From: Falsiroseomonas stagni DSM 19981
GTDB taxonomy: Bacteria > Pseudomonadota > Alphaproteobacteria > Acetobacterales > Acetobacteraceae
Assembly: GCF_900114315.1 (NCBI RefSeq)
Contig: NZ_FOSQ01000009.1
Span: 1-64,000, forward strand
DNA: 64,000 bases
Direction of reading: 5' to 3'
Made by a program: the position numbers and the translations under genes. Position 1 is the stretch's first letter. Each line of letters starts with the position of its first letter. The notes beneath the pieces were generated by a model. It ran no database searches. It was given only the letters and a program-made list of their open reading frames with translations, and had not been told where the DNA came from. Below, in pieces: positions 1 to 8,291 of the stretch.

Positions 1-344
1 CGAACGGTGCCGCCATGTCGCTACACCTCGAAGAAATCAGCCGTCATGTCGCTCCAGGCGCCCATGCCGTCATCACTCTCGATGGCGCGGGCTGGCACCA
101 GACCGGCGGCAAGCTCCAGGTCCCGGAGAACATCAGCCTGCTACCATTGCCGCCCTACTCGCCCGAGTTGAACCCGGTCGAGAACGTCTGGCAGTTCCTG
201 CGCCAGAACCAGCTCAGCAACCGGGTCTACGAAACCTACGACGCTATCGTCGATGCGTGCTGCGATGCCTGGAACGCCCTCATCAACGATCCAAGCCGCA
301 TCACCTCCATCGCCACCCGCGACTACGCACAGGTCAACCGTTGA
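1..344 (+). mobile_element. IS630-family transposase, C-terminal part (cut by window start)
   Basis: The reading frame is already open at position 3 and ends at the TGA at 342–344, so only the C-terminal part (about 114 residues) is seen. The protein has the end of an IS630/Tc1-type DDE catalytic core: the strand LDGAGWHQ carries the second catalytic Asp, and the hallmark LPPYSPELNPVENVW carries the final acidic residue and the NPVE box. The tail after that is of normal length for the family, so the 3' end looks intact. It sits immediately upstream, in the same orientation, of a panC fragment whose coding sequence resumes about 15 bp past the stop. IS630 elements duplicate a TA target, and a TA is present at 354–355. 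The left end of the element lies outside the window. Confidence 0.9.
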
Positions 345-677
345 GGGCGTTGGTATGAGACGGTGCGGGAGGCCGATGGCCTGGCCATGTCATCCCGCAA
401 CATCCGCCTCAGCCCGGCGGAGCGCGCGCTGGCCCCCCTGCTGCCGAAGCTGATGCGCGATGCCCTGGACCGCATCGCGAATGGCGCGCCGCCCGACCCC
501 GTGCTGACGGATGCGCAGGACCAGCTCCGCGCCGCCGGCTTCGCGCCGGACTACCTCGCGCTGGTGCAGCCCGAGACGCTGGCCCCCTGGCAATCCGGCC
601 CCGGCCGCCTGCTGGCCGCGGCGCGGCTCGGCGATGTGCGGCTGCTGGACAACGTGGCACTGGCCGCCCCCGGCTGA
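345..677 (+). pseudogene. panC: Pantothenate synthetase, C-terminal fragment (IS-truncated)
   Basis: Coding sequence for the C-terminal ~105 residues of pantothenate synthetase, which joins pantoate and beta-alanine using ATP in vitamin B5/CoA synthesis. The diagnostic TVREADGLAMSSRN segment, including the MSSRN (KMSKS-equivalent) ATP loop, is at the start of the fragment. It is followed by the expected small C-terminal dimer domain, ending LDNVALAAPG. A full enzyme has about 280 residues; the N-terminal nucleotide and pantoate sites are missing because the IS630-type element lies directly upstream. The frame can be followed back to about 345, where a TGA belonging to the transposase stops it, so the junction lies within roughly 345–360. 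A GTG at 363 is in frame, but it is not a credible start because it lies inside the conserved motif. The 5' part may lie beyond the left window edge, or this may be a relic of a duplicated gene. Confidence 0.85.
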
Positions 678-690
678 GGGAAGCGCCCGG

Positions 691-1485
691 TCAGGCCGGC
701 TGCGGTTCGGCCTGCGGCACCACGAAGGCGCGCAGTTCCGCCGCCGCATGGCGGGAGGCGATGAGCACGTGGTTCGGCGCGATCGCGCGCCATTCCTCAG
801 GCCGGGCATCCACGGGCTCCGACACCACGATCACGTTGCCCTGGTGCTGCCGCCAGTACAGGGAGGGCGGCCTAGCGTCGGAAGACCAGCGGAAGCAGAT
901 CAGCCGCTCCCCGTCGCTGTAGGCGGCGGCGAAGCGCAGCGGTTGCCTGCTGCCCGCCGCGACCATCAGCGCCAGCACCCGCGCCAGGGTCCGCCCGATG
1001 GCGCCCACCGGATCGCGTTCCAGCCCATCGGCAAGGGCGGCCAGGAAGATCGCCTCCGTATCCCCGGTGCCGAGGCGGCTGCCATAGAGGTCGTCCGGGA
1101 TCAGCTCCTCGATGCGCCGCTTGATGCGGTGGTAGTCGCCGACCTGGCCGTTATGCATGAACATGTGCTGGCCATGCCCGAAGGGATGGCAATTGGCCCG
1201 CGTCGTCGCCGTGCCCGTCGAAGCCCGCACATGCGCGAAGAAGAGGCGGGAGCGCACCTGCTCGCAGAGCGAGCGCAGATTCTCATCCGACCAAGCCGGC
1301 CGGATTTCGCGGTAGAGGCCGGGCTCCGGCCGCTCGGCGTACCAGCCCAGCCCGAAGCCATCGCCATTCGTGGGCGTCTTGCCCTCATCGGCATGCATGG
1401 CCTGGTGGACCAGCGAATGCGCAGGCGCGCAGACAAGATCGGCCAGGAAGATCGGTTCGCCCATATAGGCGAGGAAGCGGCACAT
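691..1485 (-). CDS. Class II glutamine amidotransferase (YafJ type)
   Basis: Predicted 264-residue N-terminal-nucleophile glutamine amidotransferase domain protein. I chose the ATG at 1485 rather than the longer frame to 1545 because it gives MCRFLAYMG, placing the nucleophile Cys2 right after the cleavable Met. Other family landmarks are NGDGFGLGWY (40–49), FAHVRAST (83–90), NCHPF (98–102) and FMHNGQVGDY (109–118). The protein carries only the glutaminase domain, as in YafJ-type proteins, with no synthase partner fused or adjacent, so the acceptor for the released ammonia is unknown. It is followed on the same strand by the yraN-like gene at 1558–1926, with a short gap. EgtC, the ergothioneine-pathway amidohydrolase, belongs to the same fold, but no egt genes are nearby. 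Confidence 0.85.
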   Translation of the reverse strand: MCRFLAYMGEPIFLADLVCAPAHSLVHQAMHADEGKTPTNGDGFGLGWYAERPEPGLYREIRPAWSDENLRSLCEQVRSRLFFAHVRASTGTATTRANCHPFGHGQHMFMHNGQVGDYHRIKRRIEELIPDDLYGSRLGTGDTEAIFLAALADGLERDPVGAIGRTLARVLALMVAAGSRQPLRFAAAYSDGERLICFRWSSDARPPSLYWRQHQGNVIVVSEPVDARPEEWRAIAPNHVLIASRHAAAELRAFVVPQAEPQPA

Positions 1486-1557
1486 CGTGCCTGCATATAT
1501 CGCGGGCGTATCGGTCCCACAACGCGCGGCCGCGATGCCGCGCATCGGCCCGTCACC

Positions 1558-1926
1558 TCACCAGGCTCGGATCACATCGGCGATCCGCCGCACCCGCCCG
1601 GCCTGATCGACCAGCAGCAGGTCGAAGCGCACGCCCTGCGCCCCATGGCCCGGATTGGCCGCCATCCAGGCCTCCCCCGCCGCCAGCAACCGCGCCTGCT
1701 GGCGCGGGCCAAGCGCCACCGCGGCCTCCCCCAGCGTCGCACGCGCCTTCACCTCGACGAAGACCAGCAGCCCGTCGCGCTCCACGACCAGGTCGATCTC
1801 CCCGACCCCGGTGCGCACGCGCCGCGCGACTTCGCAAAAACCCTCGGCGGCCAGCGCGGCGCTGGCCTGGCTTTCGGCGTGCCGGCCCCGTCCTTCCGAG
1901 GCCCGGCGCATGACGGGGTCGCGCAT
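1558..1926 (-). CDS. YraN/UPF0102 family protein
   Basis: A 122-residue protein of the YraN (UPF0102) family, which has a restriction-endonuclease-like fold related to Holliday-junction resolvases; its cellular role is not settled. The PD-(D/E)xK pattern is visible as GEIDLV (E43, D45) followed by FVEVKAR (E58, K60). The N-terminal GRxxE helix (GRGRHAE) and the C-terminal RFDLLLVD strand are also typical. The length matches the family (~115–125). In many proteobacteria yraN lies beside the rRNA methyltransferase rsmI; that partner is not here. The gene is divergent from the gamma-glutamyltransferase at 1956, with only ~30 bp between the starts, so their promoters must overlap. Confidence 0.85.
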   Translation of the reverse strand: MRDPVMRRASEGRGRHAESQASAALAAEGFCEVARRVRTGVGEIDLVVERDGLLVFVEVKARATLGEAAVALGPRQQARLLAAGEAWMAANPGHGAQGVRFDLLLVDQAGRVRRIADVIRAW

Positions 1927-1955
1927 CCTGTCCTAGGCTATCGCCGCCACACGCG

Positions 1956-3644
1956 GTGAACCACATGCGATTCGTCCTGCTGTTCGTCCTGGCCCTGGCG
2001 ATCCCCGCCCAGGCGCAATCCCCGGCCCGCCGCCACATGGCCGCCACCGCCAGCCCGCCCGCGACGGAGGCGGCGCTTGAGATCCTGCGCGCCGGCGGCA
2101 GCGCGACCGATGCCGCCATCGCCGCCGCCGTCATGCTGACGCTCACGGAACCCCAGGCCGCCGGGATCGGCGGCGGCGGGCTGATGCTGCACTACGACAG
2201 CGAAAGCCAGGCCGTGACCGCCTGGGATGGGCGGGAGACCGCGCCCGCCGCCGCGACCCCCGGCCTGTTCCTCCGCCCCGATGGCACGCCCATGCCCTTC
2301 GCCCAGGCCATGGAGGGCGGCCGCAGCGTCGGCGTCCCGGGCCTGCTGCGGATGCTGGAAGCCGCCCATCGCGAACATGGCAAGCTGCCCTGGGCCCAGC
2401 TGATGGCCCCCACCATCCGCCTGGCCGAGCAGGGCTTCCCCGTCCCCCGCCGCCTGTCGGCCGCCGCGGCCGCCAATGCCGAGAGCCTGCGCCGCGACCC
2501 CGGCGCGCGGGCCTATTTCTTCGACGCGGATGGCAACGCGCACGCCCCCGGCACCATCCTCCGCAACCCCGCCCTGGCCGCGACGCTCCGTGCCGTGGCG
2601 GCGGAGGGCGCGGATGCCCTGCATCGCGGCCCCATCGCGCAGGACATCGCGGTGGCCGTCCAGGGCCACGCCAACCCCGGGGGCATGACGGAGGCCGACC
2701 TTGCCGCCTACCAGGCCCGGCGCCGCGATCCCGTCTGCGCGCCCTATCGCATCTACCGCCTCTGCGGCATGGGCCCGCCCAGTTCCGGCGCGGTCGCGGT
2801 CGGGCAGATCCTCGGCCTGCTGGAGCATTTCGACCTCCGCGGCCTCGCCCCCGGCAGCCTCGACGCCGCGCATCTGATCGGGGAGGCCGGGCGCCTGGCC
2901 TTCGCCGACCGCAACCTCTACCTCGCGGATGATGATTTCGTGCGCGTGCCGGTGCGCGGGCTGCTCGACCCCGCCTACATCACGGGCCGCGCCCAGATGA
3001 TCGACCGCGACCGCGCCATGGCCCCGCCGCGGGCCGGCAACCCGCCCTGGCGCGACGCGGCGCTGGCGCCGCAGGTGAACGACTACGAAGCCGGGACCAG
3101 CCACATCACCATCGTCGATGGCTGGGGCGACATCGTCTCCATGACCACGACGATCGAGGCCGTGATGGGCGCCCGCATCTTCATCCGCGGCTTCCTGCTG
3201 AACAACGAACTCACCGACTTCAGCTTCATCCCCGAAGCGGATGGCCGCCCCGTCGCCAACCGCGTGGAGCCCGGCAAGCGGCCCCGCTCCTCCATGTCCC
3301 CCACCATCGTGCTGGATTCCGGCGGCCGCGCGGTGCTGGCGGTGGGATCGGCGGGGGGTGCGCGCATCATCGGCCATGTCGCGCAGTCCCTGATCGCCAT
3401 GCTGGACTGGAACCTTCCGCCGGCGGAGGCGCTGGCGCTTCCGCGCATCGGCGTGGTCGGCACGGCGCTGACGGAGCTGGAGGCCGGCACCCCTGCGGCG
3501 GCGCTGGCCCCTGCCCTGGAAGCCCGCGGCCATCGCCCCGATGTGCGCGTCATCGAATCCGGCCTGACCGCCATCCGCATCACGCCGAACGGCCTGCTCG
3601 GCGCCGCCGACCCCCGCCGGGAAGGCGTCGCGATCGGTGACTGA
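1956..3644 (+). CDS. ggt: Gamma-glutamyltransferase (glutathione hydrolase)
   Basis: A 562-residue periplasmic Ntn-hydrolase proenzyme that cleaves glutathione and other gamma-glutamyl compounds. It begins with a Sec signal ([18 protein letters not shown], from an internal Met at 1965; the first ATG is at 1956). The N-terminal domain holds [21 protein letters not shown] and GIGGGG. The self-processing nucleophile is Thr381 in [11 protein letters not shown], and cleavage before it would give the large and small subunits. The small subunit contains [16 protein letters not shown] and the oxyanion GSAGGARI loop. Size and motif order match the family. The downstream creA gene begins 28 bp after the stop with its own Shine-Dalgarno sequence, so the two may share a transcript. 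Confidence 0.93.
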   Translation: MNHMRFVLLFVLALAIPAQAQSPARRHMAATASPPATEAALEILRAGGSATDAAIAAAVMLTLTEPQAAGIGGGGLMLHYDSESQAVTAWDGRETAPAAATPGLFLRPDGTPMPFAQAMEGGRSVGVPGLLRMLEAAHREHGKLPWAQLMAPTIRLAEQGFPVPRRLSAAAAANAESLRRDPGARAYFFDADGNAHAPGTILRNPALAATLRAVAAEGADALHRGPIAQDIAVAVQGHANPGGMTEADLAAYQARRRDPVCAPYRIYRLCGMGPPSSGAVAVGQILGLLEHFDLRGLAPGSLDAAHLIGEAGRLAFADRNLYLADDDFVRVPVRGLLDPAYITGRAQMIDRDRAMAPPRAGNPPWRDAALAPQVNDYEAGTSHITIVDGWGDIVSMTTTIEAVMGARIFIRGFLLNNELTDFSFIPEADGRPVANRVEPGKRPRSSMSPTIVLDSGGRAVLAVGSAGGARIIGHVAQSLIAMLDWNLPPAEALALPRIGVVGTALTELEAGTPAAALAPALEARGHRPDVRVIESGLTAIRITPNGLLGAADPRREGVAIGD

Positions 3645-3672
3645 AGGCGGGCGATTGAAGGAGAGAACGAGA

Positions 3673-4137
3673 ATGCGCGCCCCCCTGCTGGCTGCCCTGC
3701 TGCTGCTGCCCCTGCCATCCCTGGCGCAGGAGACGCGGGAGATCGGCCATGTGAACACGGCCATCACCAATCTCGGCCTGACGCGCAGCCACCGCGTGGT
3801 GGTGGAGCGCTTCGACGATCCGGAGGTGCGCAACGTCTCCTGCTGGATCAGCCAGGCGCGCACCGGGGGCCTGTCCGGGATGCTCGGCGTCGCGGAGGAC
3901 CCGGCCCGCTTCGCGCTGAACTGCGCCGCGACGGGCGCGGTGGAGATCCAGCCCGGCGCCAGGCGCGGCGACCGGGGGGAGGTGGTGTTCGAGAGCAACA
4001 CCAGCCTGTTCTTCAAGGAGACCCGCGTGCACCGTTTCATCGATGAGGAGCGGAACACCGTGGTCTACCTGGCCTGGAGCACCCGGCTGATCGATGGCAG
4101 CCCCTACAACGCCGTGGCGGTGGTGCCGGTGCGCTGA
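3673..4137 (+). CDS. creA: CreA family protein
   Basis: A 154-residue secreted protein of the CreA family, whose function is unknown although it was first named from the E. coli cre locus. The ATG at 3673 is preceded by AAGGAGAG about 7 bp upstream and starts a clean signal peptide (MRAPLLAALLLLPLPSLAQE). A longer in-frame GTG at 3637 overlaps ggt and would bury the signal. Family motifs visible are VERFDDPEV, NVSCWISQARTGG and GMLGVAEDPA, then a C-terminal VVYLAWSTRLIDGSPYNA segment. No two-component creBC genes are nearby, so the E. coli context is not conserved. Confidence 0.88.
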   Translation: MRAPLLAALLLLPLPSLAQETREIGHVNTAITNLGLTRSHRVVVERFDDPEVRNVSCWISQARTGGLSGMLGVAEDPARFALNCAATGAVEIQPGARRGDRGEVVFESNTSLFFKETRVHRFIDEERNTVVYLAWSTRLIDGSPYNAVAVVPVR

Positions 4138-4189
4138 TCGCCCTCTTCCCCGGGATGGTGATGCGGGGATTGCTGAAAAACCCGGCGGT

Positions 4190-4245
4190 CCAGGGTCCCC
4201 CCGGACCCTGGCGAGGGGGTTGAAGGGGGAGCAGCGCTCCCCCTT
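4190..4245. repeat. Paired GC-rich hairpins in a convergent gene junction
   Basis: Two perfect inverted repeats lie between the convergent creA and dppF-like genes. CCAGGGTCC (4190–4198) pairs with GGACCCTGG (4203–4211). AAGGGGGAGC (4223–4232) pairs with GCTCCCCCTT (4236–4245). The first stem is identical in sequence to the second hairpin of the larger element at 34922–35143. They are well placed to act as a bidirectional terminator, although no T-tract follows. Confidence 0.7.
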
Positions 4246-4277
4246 GGACCGACCAGCACCGCCGGATAGGTGCCCCC

Positions 4278-5312
4278 CTACCCCACCGCCTCCACCAGCG
4301 GCGCGCCCATGCGGTCCCGCCCTTCCTCCACGGCGTGGCACGCCACCAGCGTCTGCTCGGTCCCCCGTGCCGCGATCATCGTCGGCATCTCCGCCTTGCA
4401 GCGGTCATTCGCCAGCGGGCAGCGCGGGTGGAAGGGGCAGCCGGAGGGCGGGTTGATCGGGCTCGGCACCTCGCCCCCCACCGGGATGCGCTGCCGGCCC
4501 GTCATCTCCAGGTCCGGAATCGCCTCCATCAGCGCGCGCGTGTAGGGGTGGCGCGGCGTCTCGAACAGCGTCTCCGCCGGCGCCAGCTCGACCAGCCGGC
4601 CCAGATACATCACGCCGACGCGGTCGCTGACCTGCCGCACCACGGCCAGGTTATGGCTGATGAAGAGGTAGGTGAGCCCCAGCCGCTGCTGGAGGTCCTT
4701 CATCAGGTTCAGTATCTGCGCCTGGACCGAGACGTCGAGCGCCGAGGTCGGCTCATCGCAGACCAGGAATTCCGGGTTGGAGGACAGCGCGCGGGCGATG
4801 GAGATGCGCTGCCGCTGGCCGCCCGAGAATTCATGCGGGAATTTCGCGCCATCCAGCGGGGAGAGGCCGACCTGCGTCAGCAACTGCCCGACCCGCGCCT
4901 CGATCTCCGCCTTGTCCTTGGTCAGGCCGAAGGCGCGGATCGGCTCCGCGATGATATCCTTCACCCGCCAGCGAGGGTTCAGGCTCGCATAGGGGTCCTG
5001 GAAGATCATCTGCATGCGGCGGCGCTGGGTGCTGTCCGCCCGCGCCTCCGCCAGATCCTTGCCGTCGAAGATCACGCTGCCGCGCGTCGGGCTGTAGAGG
5101 CCGACGACGAGCCGCGCCATGGTCGACTTGCCGCAGCCGCTTTCGCCCACCAGCGACAGCGTCGTGCCCTTCTGGATCGCGAAGGACACGCCATCCACGG
5201 CGCGCAGCATGCGCTTGCCCTCCCCGGCCAGCAGGCGCTGGATCGGCGGGCGGGAGACGTCGAAGAAGCGGGCGACGTCGATGGTTTCGAGCATGGGGGT
5301 CGCGTCAGCCAT
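4278..5312 (-). CDS. Dipeptide/oligopeptide ABC transporter ATP-binding protein (DppF/OppF type)
   Basis: One of the two ATPases of a peptide importer (344 residues). Visible motifs are Walker A GESGCGKST, the Q-loop MIFQDPYASLNPR, the signature FSGGQRQRISIARAL and Walker B LVCDEPTSALD, then the H-loop FISHNL. The C-terminal oligopeptide extension has the four-cysteine-like GCPFHPRCPLANDRC cluster that in this family binds an iron-sulfur centre. I chose the ATG at 5312 because GGAGGG lies 8 bp upstream; a GTG at 5321 is too close to that site. The start overlaps the preceding dppD-like gene by 8 bp, indicating translational coupling. It is the last gene of the binding protein–permease–permease–ATPase–ATPase operon. 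Confidence 0.92.
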   Translation of the reverse strand: MADATPMLETIDVARFFDVSRPPIQRLLAGEGKRMLRAVDGVSFAIQKGTTLSLVGESGCGKSTMARLVVGLYSPTRGSVIFDGKDLAEARADSTQRRRMQMIFQDPYASLNPRWRVKDIIAEPIRAFGLTKDKAEIEARVGQLLTQVGLSPLDGAKFPHEFSGGQRQRISIARALSSNPEFLVCDEPTSALDVSVQAQILNLMKDLQQRLGLTYLFISHNLAVVRQVSDRVGVMYLGRLVELAPAETLFETPRHPYTRALMEAIPDLEMTGRQRIPVGGEVPSPINPPSGCPFHPRCPLANDRCKAEMPTMIAARGTEQTLVACHAVEEGRDRMGAPLVEAVG

Positions 5313-6318
5313 GGGCGGCACCCTCCGCGTCGCGCCCAGGGCGCGCGGTATCGGCGTAAAGCCAGCAGGCCGCCAGGTTACCCTCCGCCGGCATCAGTTC
5401 GGGCCGTTCCACCATGCAGCGATCGAACACCTTCGGGCAGCGGGGGTTGTAGGGGCAGCCCTTCGGGATGGCGGAGAGCCGCGGCATGGCGCCATCGATC
5501 TGCTGCATCCGTTCCAGCCGCCGGCTGACCGGCGGGATCGACCCCATGAGGCCCGACGAATAGGGATGCGCCGCGTGCTTCACCACGTTGCGCACCGCGC
5601 CGATCTCCACGATGCGGCCGGCATACATCACCGCGACGCGATCCGCCGTTTCCGCGATCACGCCCATGTCGTGGGTGACGAGCATCATCGCCGTCCCCTT
5701 CTCCCGCGCCAGGCGCTTGAGCAGGGCGATGACCTGCGCCTGGATGGAGACGTCGAGCGCCGTGGTCGGTTCATCCGCCACGATCAGCTTCGGCTCCGCG
5801 CAGAGCGCGAGGGCGATGACCACGCGCTGCCGCATGCCACCGGAGAATTCATGCGGGTAGCTGTCGATGCGCTGCGCGGCGGCGGGGATGCCGACGAGTT
5901 CCAGCCACTCGATCGCCTTGGCCCGCGCCTGCGCCGGGTTCAGCGGCAGGTGGGTCACCATCGTCTCGATCAGCTGCGCGCCGACGGTGTAGAGCGGGTT
6001 CAGCGTGGTCAGCGGGTCCTGGAAGATCGCGCCGATCTGCCTTCCCCGGATTTTTCTCAACTCCTGATAGGGCAAGTTATCGATCCGGCGCCCCTCCAGC
6101 AGGATCTGCCCGCCGGCGATGCGGCCGGGCGGTTCCAGCAGCCCGATGATCGCGGCACCGGTCATGGACTTGCCGGCGCCGGATTCACCGACCACGCCGA
6201 GCACCTCGCCCGGCGCGATGGAAAAGGACACGTCGTTCAGCGCGACCAGCGTGCCGCGCCGCGTCGGGAACTCGACCCGCAGGTTGCGGACTTCGAGAAT
6301 GGGCTTCACGTCTGACAT
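5305..6318 (-). CDS. Dipeptide/oligopeptide ABC transporter ATP-binding protein (DppD/OppD type)
   Basis: Second ATPase of the peptide importer, 337 residues. Motifs are Walker A GESGAGKSM, the Q-loop AIFQDPLTTLNP, the signature FSGGMRQRVVIALAL, Walker B IVADEPTTALD and VTHDMG. The Met in place of Thr/Ser at the end of Walker A is normal in DppD. The C-terminal extension contains GCPYNPRCPKVFDRC, the Fe-S-type cysteine cluster of this subfamily. The ATG at 6318 shares one base with the TGA of the upstream permease gene (TGATG), so translation is probably coupled. A longer upstream frame exists but lies inside the permease gene. Confidence 0.92.
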   Translation of the reverse strand: MSDVKPILEVRNLRVEFPTRRGTLVALNDVSFSIAPGEVLGVVGESGAGKSMTGAAIIGLLEPPGRIAGGQILLEGRRIDNLPYQELRKIRGRQIGAIFQDPLTTLNPLYTVGAQLIETMVTHLPLNPAQARAKAIEWLELVGIPAAAQRIDSYPHEFSGGMRQRVVIALALCAEPKLIVADEPTTALDVSIQAQVIALLKRLAREKGTAMMLVTHDMGVIAETADRVAVMYAGRIVEIGAVRNVVKHAAHPYSSGLMGSIPPVSRRLERMQQIDGAMPRLSAIPKGCPYNPRCPKVFDRCMVERPELMPAEGNLAACWLYADTARPGRDAEGAAHG

Positions 6319-7238
6319 CACCGGAGCTTCGGGTTCAGGGCGTCGCGCAACCAGTCGCCCAGCAGGTTGACGGACAGCACCAGCACGATCAGCGCGATCC
6401 CGGGGAAGATGGTGATCCACCACTCGCCGCTGAACAGGAAGTCGTTGCCGATCCTGATGAGCGTGCCGAGGGAGGGTTGGGTCGGCGGCACGCCGACGCC
6501 GAGGAAGGAGAGCGTCGCCTCCGCCAGCACCGCGAAGCCGAGGTTCAGCGTCGCGATGACCAGCACGGGGCCGAGCACGTTCGGCAGCACATGCGTGATC
6601 ATGATGCGGGACCGCGACAGGCCGATCACCCGCGCCGCCTGCACATATTCCTTGTTGCGCTCTACCAGCGTCGATCCGCGCACGGTGCGGGCGAAGGACG
6701 GCCAGTTGGAGATGCCGATGGCGAAGATCACGACATAGAGCGCGATCTGGTCATGCACCTCACGCGGCAATGCCGCGCGGACGACGCCATCGATCAGCAG
6801 CGCGACGAGAATCGTCGGGAAGGTCAGCTTGATGTCGGCGATGCGCATCAGCACCGCATCGACGGTGCCGCCGATATACCCCGCCGCCAGGCCGACCGTG
6901 ATGCCGACGGAGACGGAAAGCAGCACCGCGCAGAAACCCACCAGCAGCGACACCCGCGCGCCATACATGATGGCGGAGAGCACGTCGCGCCCCTGGTCGT
7001 CGGTGCCGAGCAGGTAGACGGGGTCGCCTTCATCCGTCCAGGCCGGCGGCTTGAAGGCATCCATCAGCTGCAGCGAGGCCAGGTCGAAGGGGTTGTGCGG
7101 CGCGATCCAGGGCGCCAGCACCGCGCCGCCGATGCAGATGAAGGCGACGATGGCGGAAGCCACCGTGATCGGCGACCGGGTGAAGGAATACCAGATGTCG
7201 CTGTCGAAGAAGCGCGCCACGGCGCCTTGGGTAGCCAT
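6318..7238 (-). CDS. Dipeptide/oligopeptide ABC transporter permease (DppC/OppC type)
   Basis: A 306-residue inner-membrane permease. The N-terminal segment before the first transmembrane helix (FFDSDIWYSFTRSPITVAS) and the LLGTDDQGRDVLSAIMYGARVSL stretch are typical of DppC/OppC. About six transmembrane helices follow. The EAA loop that docks the ATPases reads YVQAARVIGLSRSRIMITHVLPN. It starts 4 bp after the stop of the DppB-type permease and overlaps the next ATPase gene by one base. The substrate range (dipeptide, oligopeptide, nickel or glutathione) cannot be told from the permease alone. Confidence 0.92.
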   Translation of the reverse strand: MATQGAVARFFDSDIWYSFTRSPITVASAIVAFICIGGAVLAPWIAPHNPFDLASLQLMDAFKPPAWTDEGDPVYLLGTDDQGRDVLSAIMYGARVSLLVGFCAVLLSVSVGITVGLAAGYIGGTVDAVLMRIADIKLTFPTILVALLIDGVVRAALPREVHDQIALYVVIFAIGISNWPSFARTVRGSTLVERNKEYVQAARVIGLSRSRIMITHVLPNVLGPVLVIATLNLGFAVLAEATLSFLGVGVPPTQPSLGTLIRIGNDFLFSGEWWITIFPGIALIVLVLSVNLLGDWLRDALNPKLR

Positions 7239-7241
7239 GGT

Positions 7242-8225
7242 TCAGTGCCCCCCCTTGCCGCCGCCGATGCGCAACCGGGGGTCCACGGCGTAGTAAAGCA
7301 GGTCCACGATCAGGTTGATGGTGACGAACATCAGCGCGATCAGCAGCAGGTAGGCGGACATCACGGGAATATCGGCCGCACCCACGGACTGGATGAACAG
7401 CAGGCCCATGCCGGGCCACTGGAACACCGTCTCCGTCACGATGGCGAAGGCGATGATGGCGCCGAGCTGGAGGCCCGTGATGGTGATGACCGGCACCAGC
7501 GTGTTCTTCAGCGCATGGCCGAAATGCACGGCGCGGTTCGTCAGCCCCCGCGCGCGGGCGAATTTGATGTAGTCGGTGCGCAGCACTTCAAGCATCTCCG
7601 CCCGCACCAGGCGCATGATGAGCGTCAGCTGGAACAGGCCGAGCGTGATGGAGGGCAGGATCAGCGCCTTCAGCCCCGACCAGGTGCCAAGACCCGTACT
7701 CCACCAGCCCCAGCGGATCGTGTCGCCGCGGCCGAAGCTCGGCAGCCAGCCCAGCCAGACGCTGAAGGTCAGGATCAGCAGGATGCCGATCAGGAAGGTC
7801 GGCAGGGATACGCCGATCAGGCTGAAGGTCAGGAAGAAGCGGGACAGCCAGGAATTGCGATAGAGGCCGGTATAGACCCCCATCGGCACGCCGATGGCCA
7901 GCGCCAGCGCGGCGGCGCAGAGCGCCAGTTCCAGCGTCGCCGGCGCGCGTTCCGCGATCAGATCCGCGACCGGCCGTGACAGGCGGTAGGACAGGCCGAA
8001 TTCGCCCTGCGCCGCATTCACGACGAATTTGAAGAACTGCACGAAGAAGGGCTGGTCCAGACCCAGGTCGGCGATCAGCTGCGTGCGCTGCGCTTCCGTG
8101 TAGTCCTGGCCGAGCATGATGGCGACGGGATCGCCGACATAGGCGAACATCGCGAAGGACAGCAGCGCCACCGTCAGCATGACGGGTAGCGCCTGCAGCA
8201 CGCGGCTGACGATGAAGGCGAACAA
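7242..8225 (-). CDS. Dipeptide/oligopeptide ABC transporter permease (DppB/OppB type)
   Basis: A 327-residue permease subunit. The N-terminal helix FAFIVSRVLQALPVMLTVAL and the periplasmic DPVAIMLGQDYTEAQRTQL region are diagnostic of the DppB family. The EAA motif reads YIKFARARGLTNRAVHFGHALKN. The start is a TTG at 8225 with an AAGGAA-like site about 10 bp upstream; no better Met is available without losing the first helix. A GC-rich hairpin separates it from the binding-protein gene, so it is probably expressed from the same mRNA at a lower level. Confidence 0.9.
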   Translation of the reverse strand: MFAFIVSRVLQALPVMLTVALLSFAMFAYVGDPVAIMLGQDYTEAQRTQLIADLGLDQPFFVQFFKFVVNAAQGEFGLSYRLSRPVADLIAERAPATLELALCAAALALAIGVPMGVYTGLYRNSWLSRFFLTFSLIGVSLPTFLIGILLILTFSVWLGWLPSFGRGDTIRWGWWSTGLGTWSGLKALILPSITLGLFQLTLIMRLVRAEMLEVLRTDYIKFARARGLTNRAVHFGHALKNTLVPVITITGLQLGAIIAFAIVTETVFQWPGMGLLFIQSVGAADIPVMSAYLLLIALMFVTINLIVDLLYYAVDPRLRIGGGKGGH

Positions 8226-8249
8226 GGGCGGTGGGTTCCTTCAAGTGAT

Positions 8250-8284
8250 CCGGGGCGCGCGCGGCCATGCCGTGCGCGCCCCGG
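8250..8284 (-). promoter_or_regulatory. Intercistronic hairpin between binding-protein and permease genes
   Basis: Perfect 11-bp inverted repeat: CCGGGGCGCGC (8250–8260) pairs with GCGCGCCCCGG (8274–8284), leaving a 13-nt loop. It begins 7 bp downstream of the binding-protein stop on the minus strand and ends about 25 bp before the DppB-type start. In binding-protein transporter operons such a hairpin commonly protects the upstream message or partly terminates transcription, giving an excess of binding protein. That role is inferred here. Confidence 0.65.
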
Positions 8285-8291
8285 GGCAGGA

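Noticed and set aside
511-1959. Long open frame on the plus strand opposite the amidotransferase and yraN genes
   Set aside because: It has the Arg/His/Pro-rich composition of an antisense shadow in GC-rich DNA, no domain, and it covers two recognised genes on the other strand.
3637-3672. GTG at 3637 as start of creA
   Set aside because: It would place 12 extra polar residues before the signal peptide and overlap ggt, whereas the ATG at 3673 has a good ribosome site.
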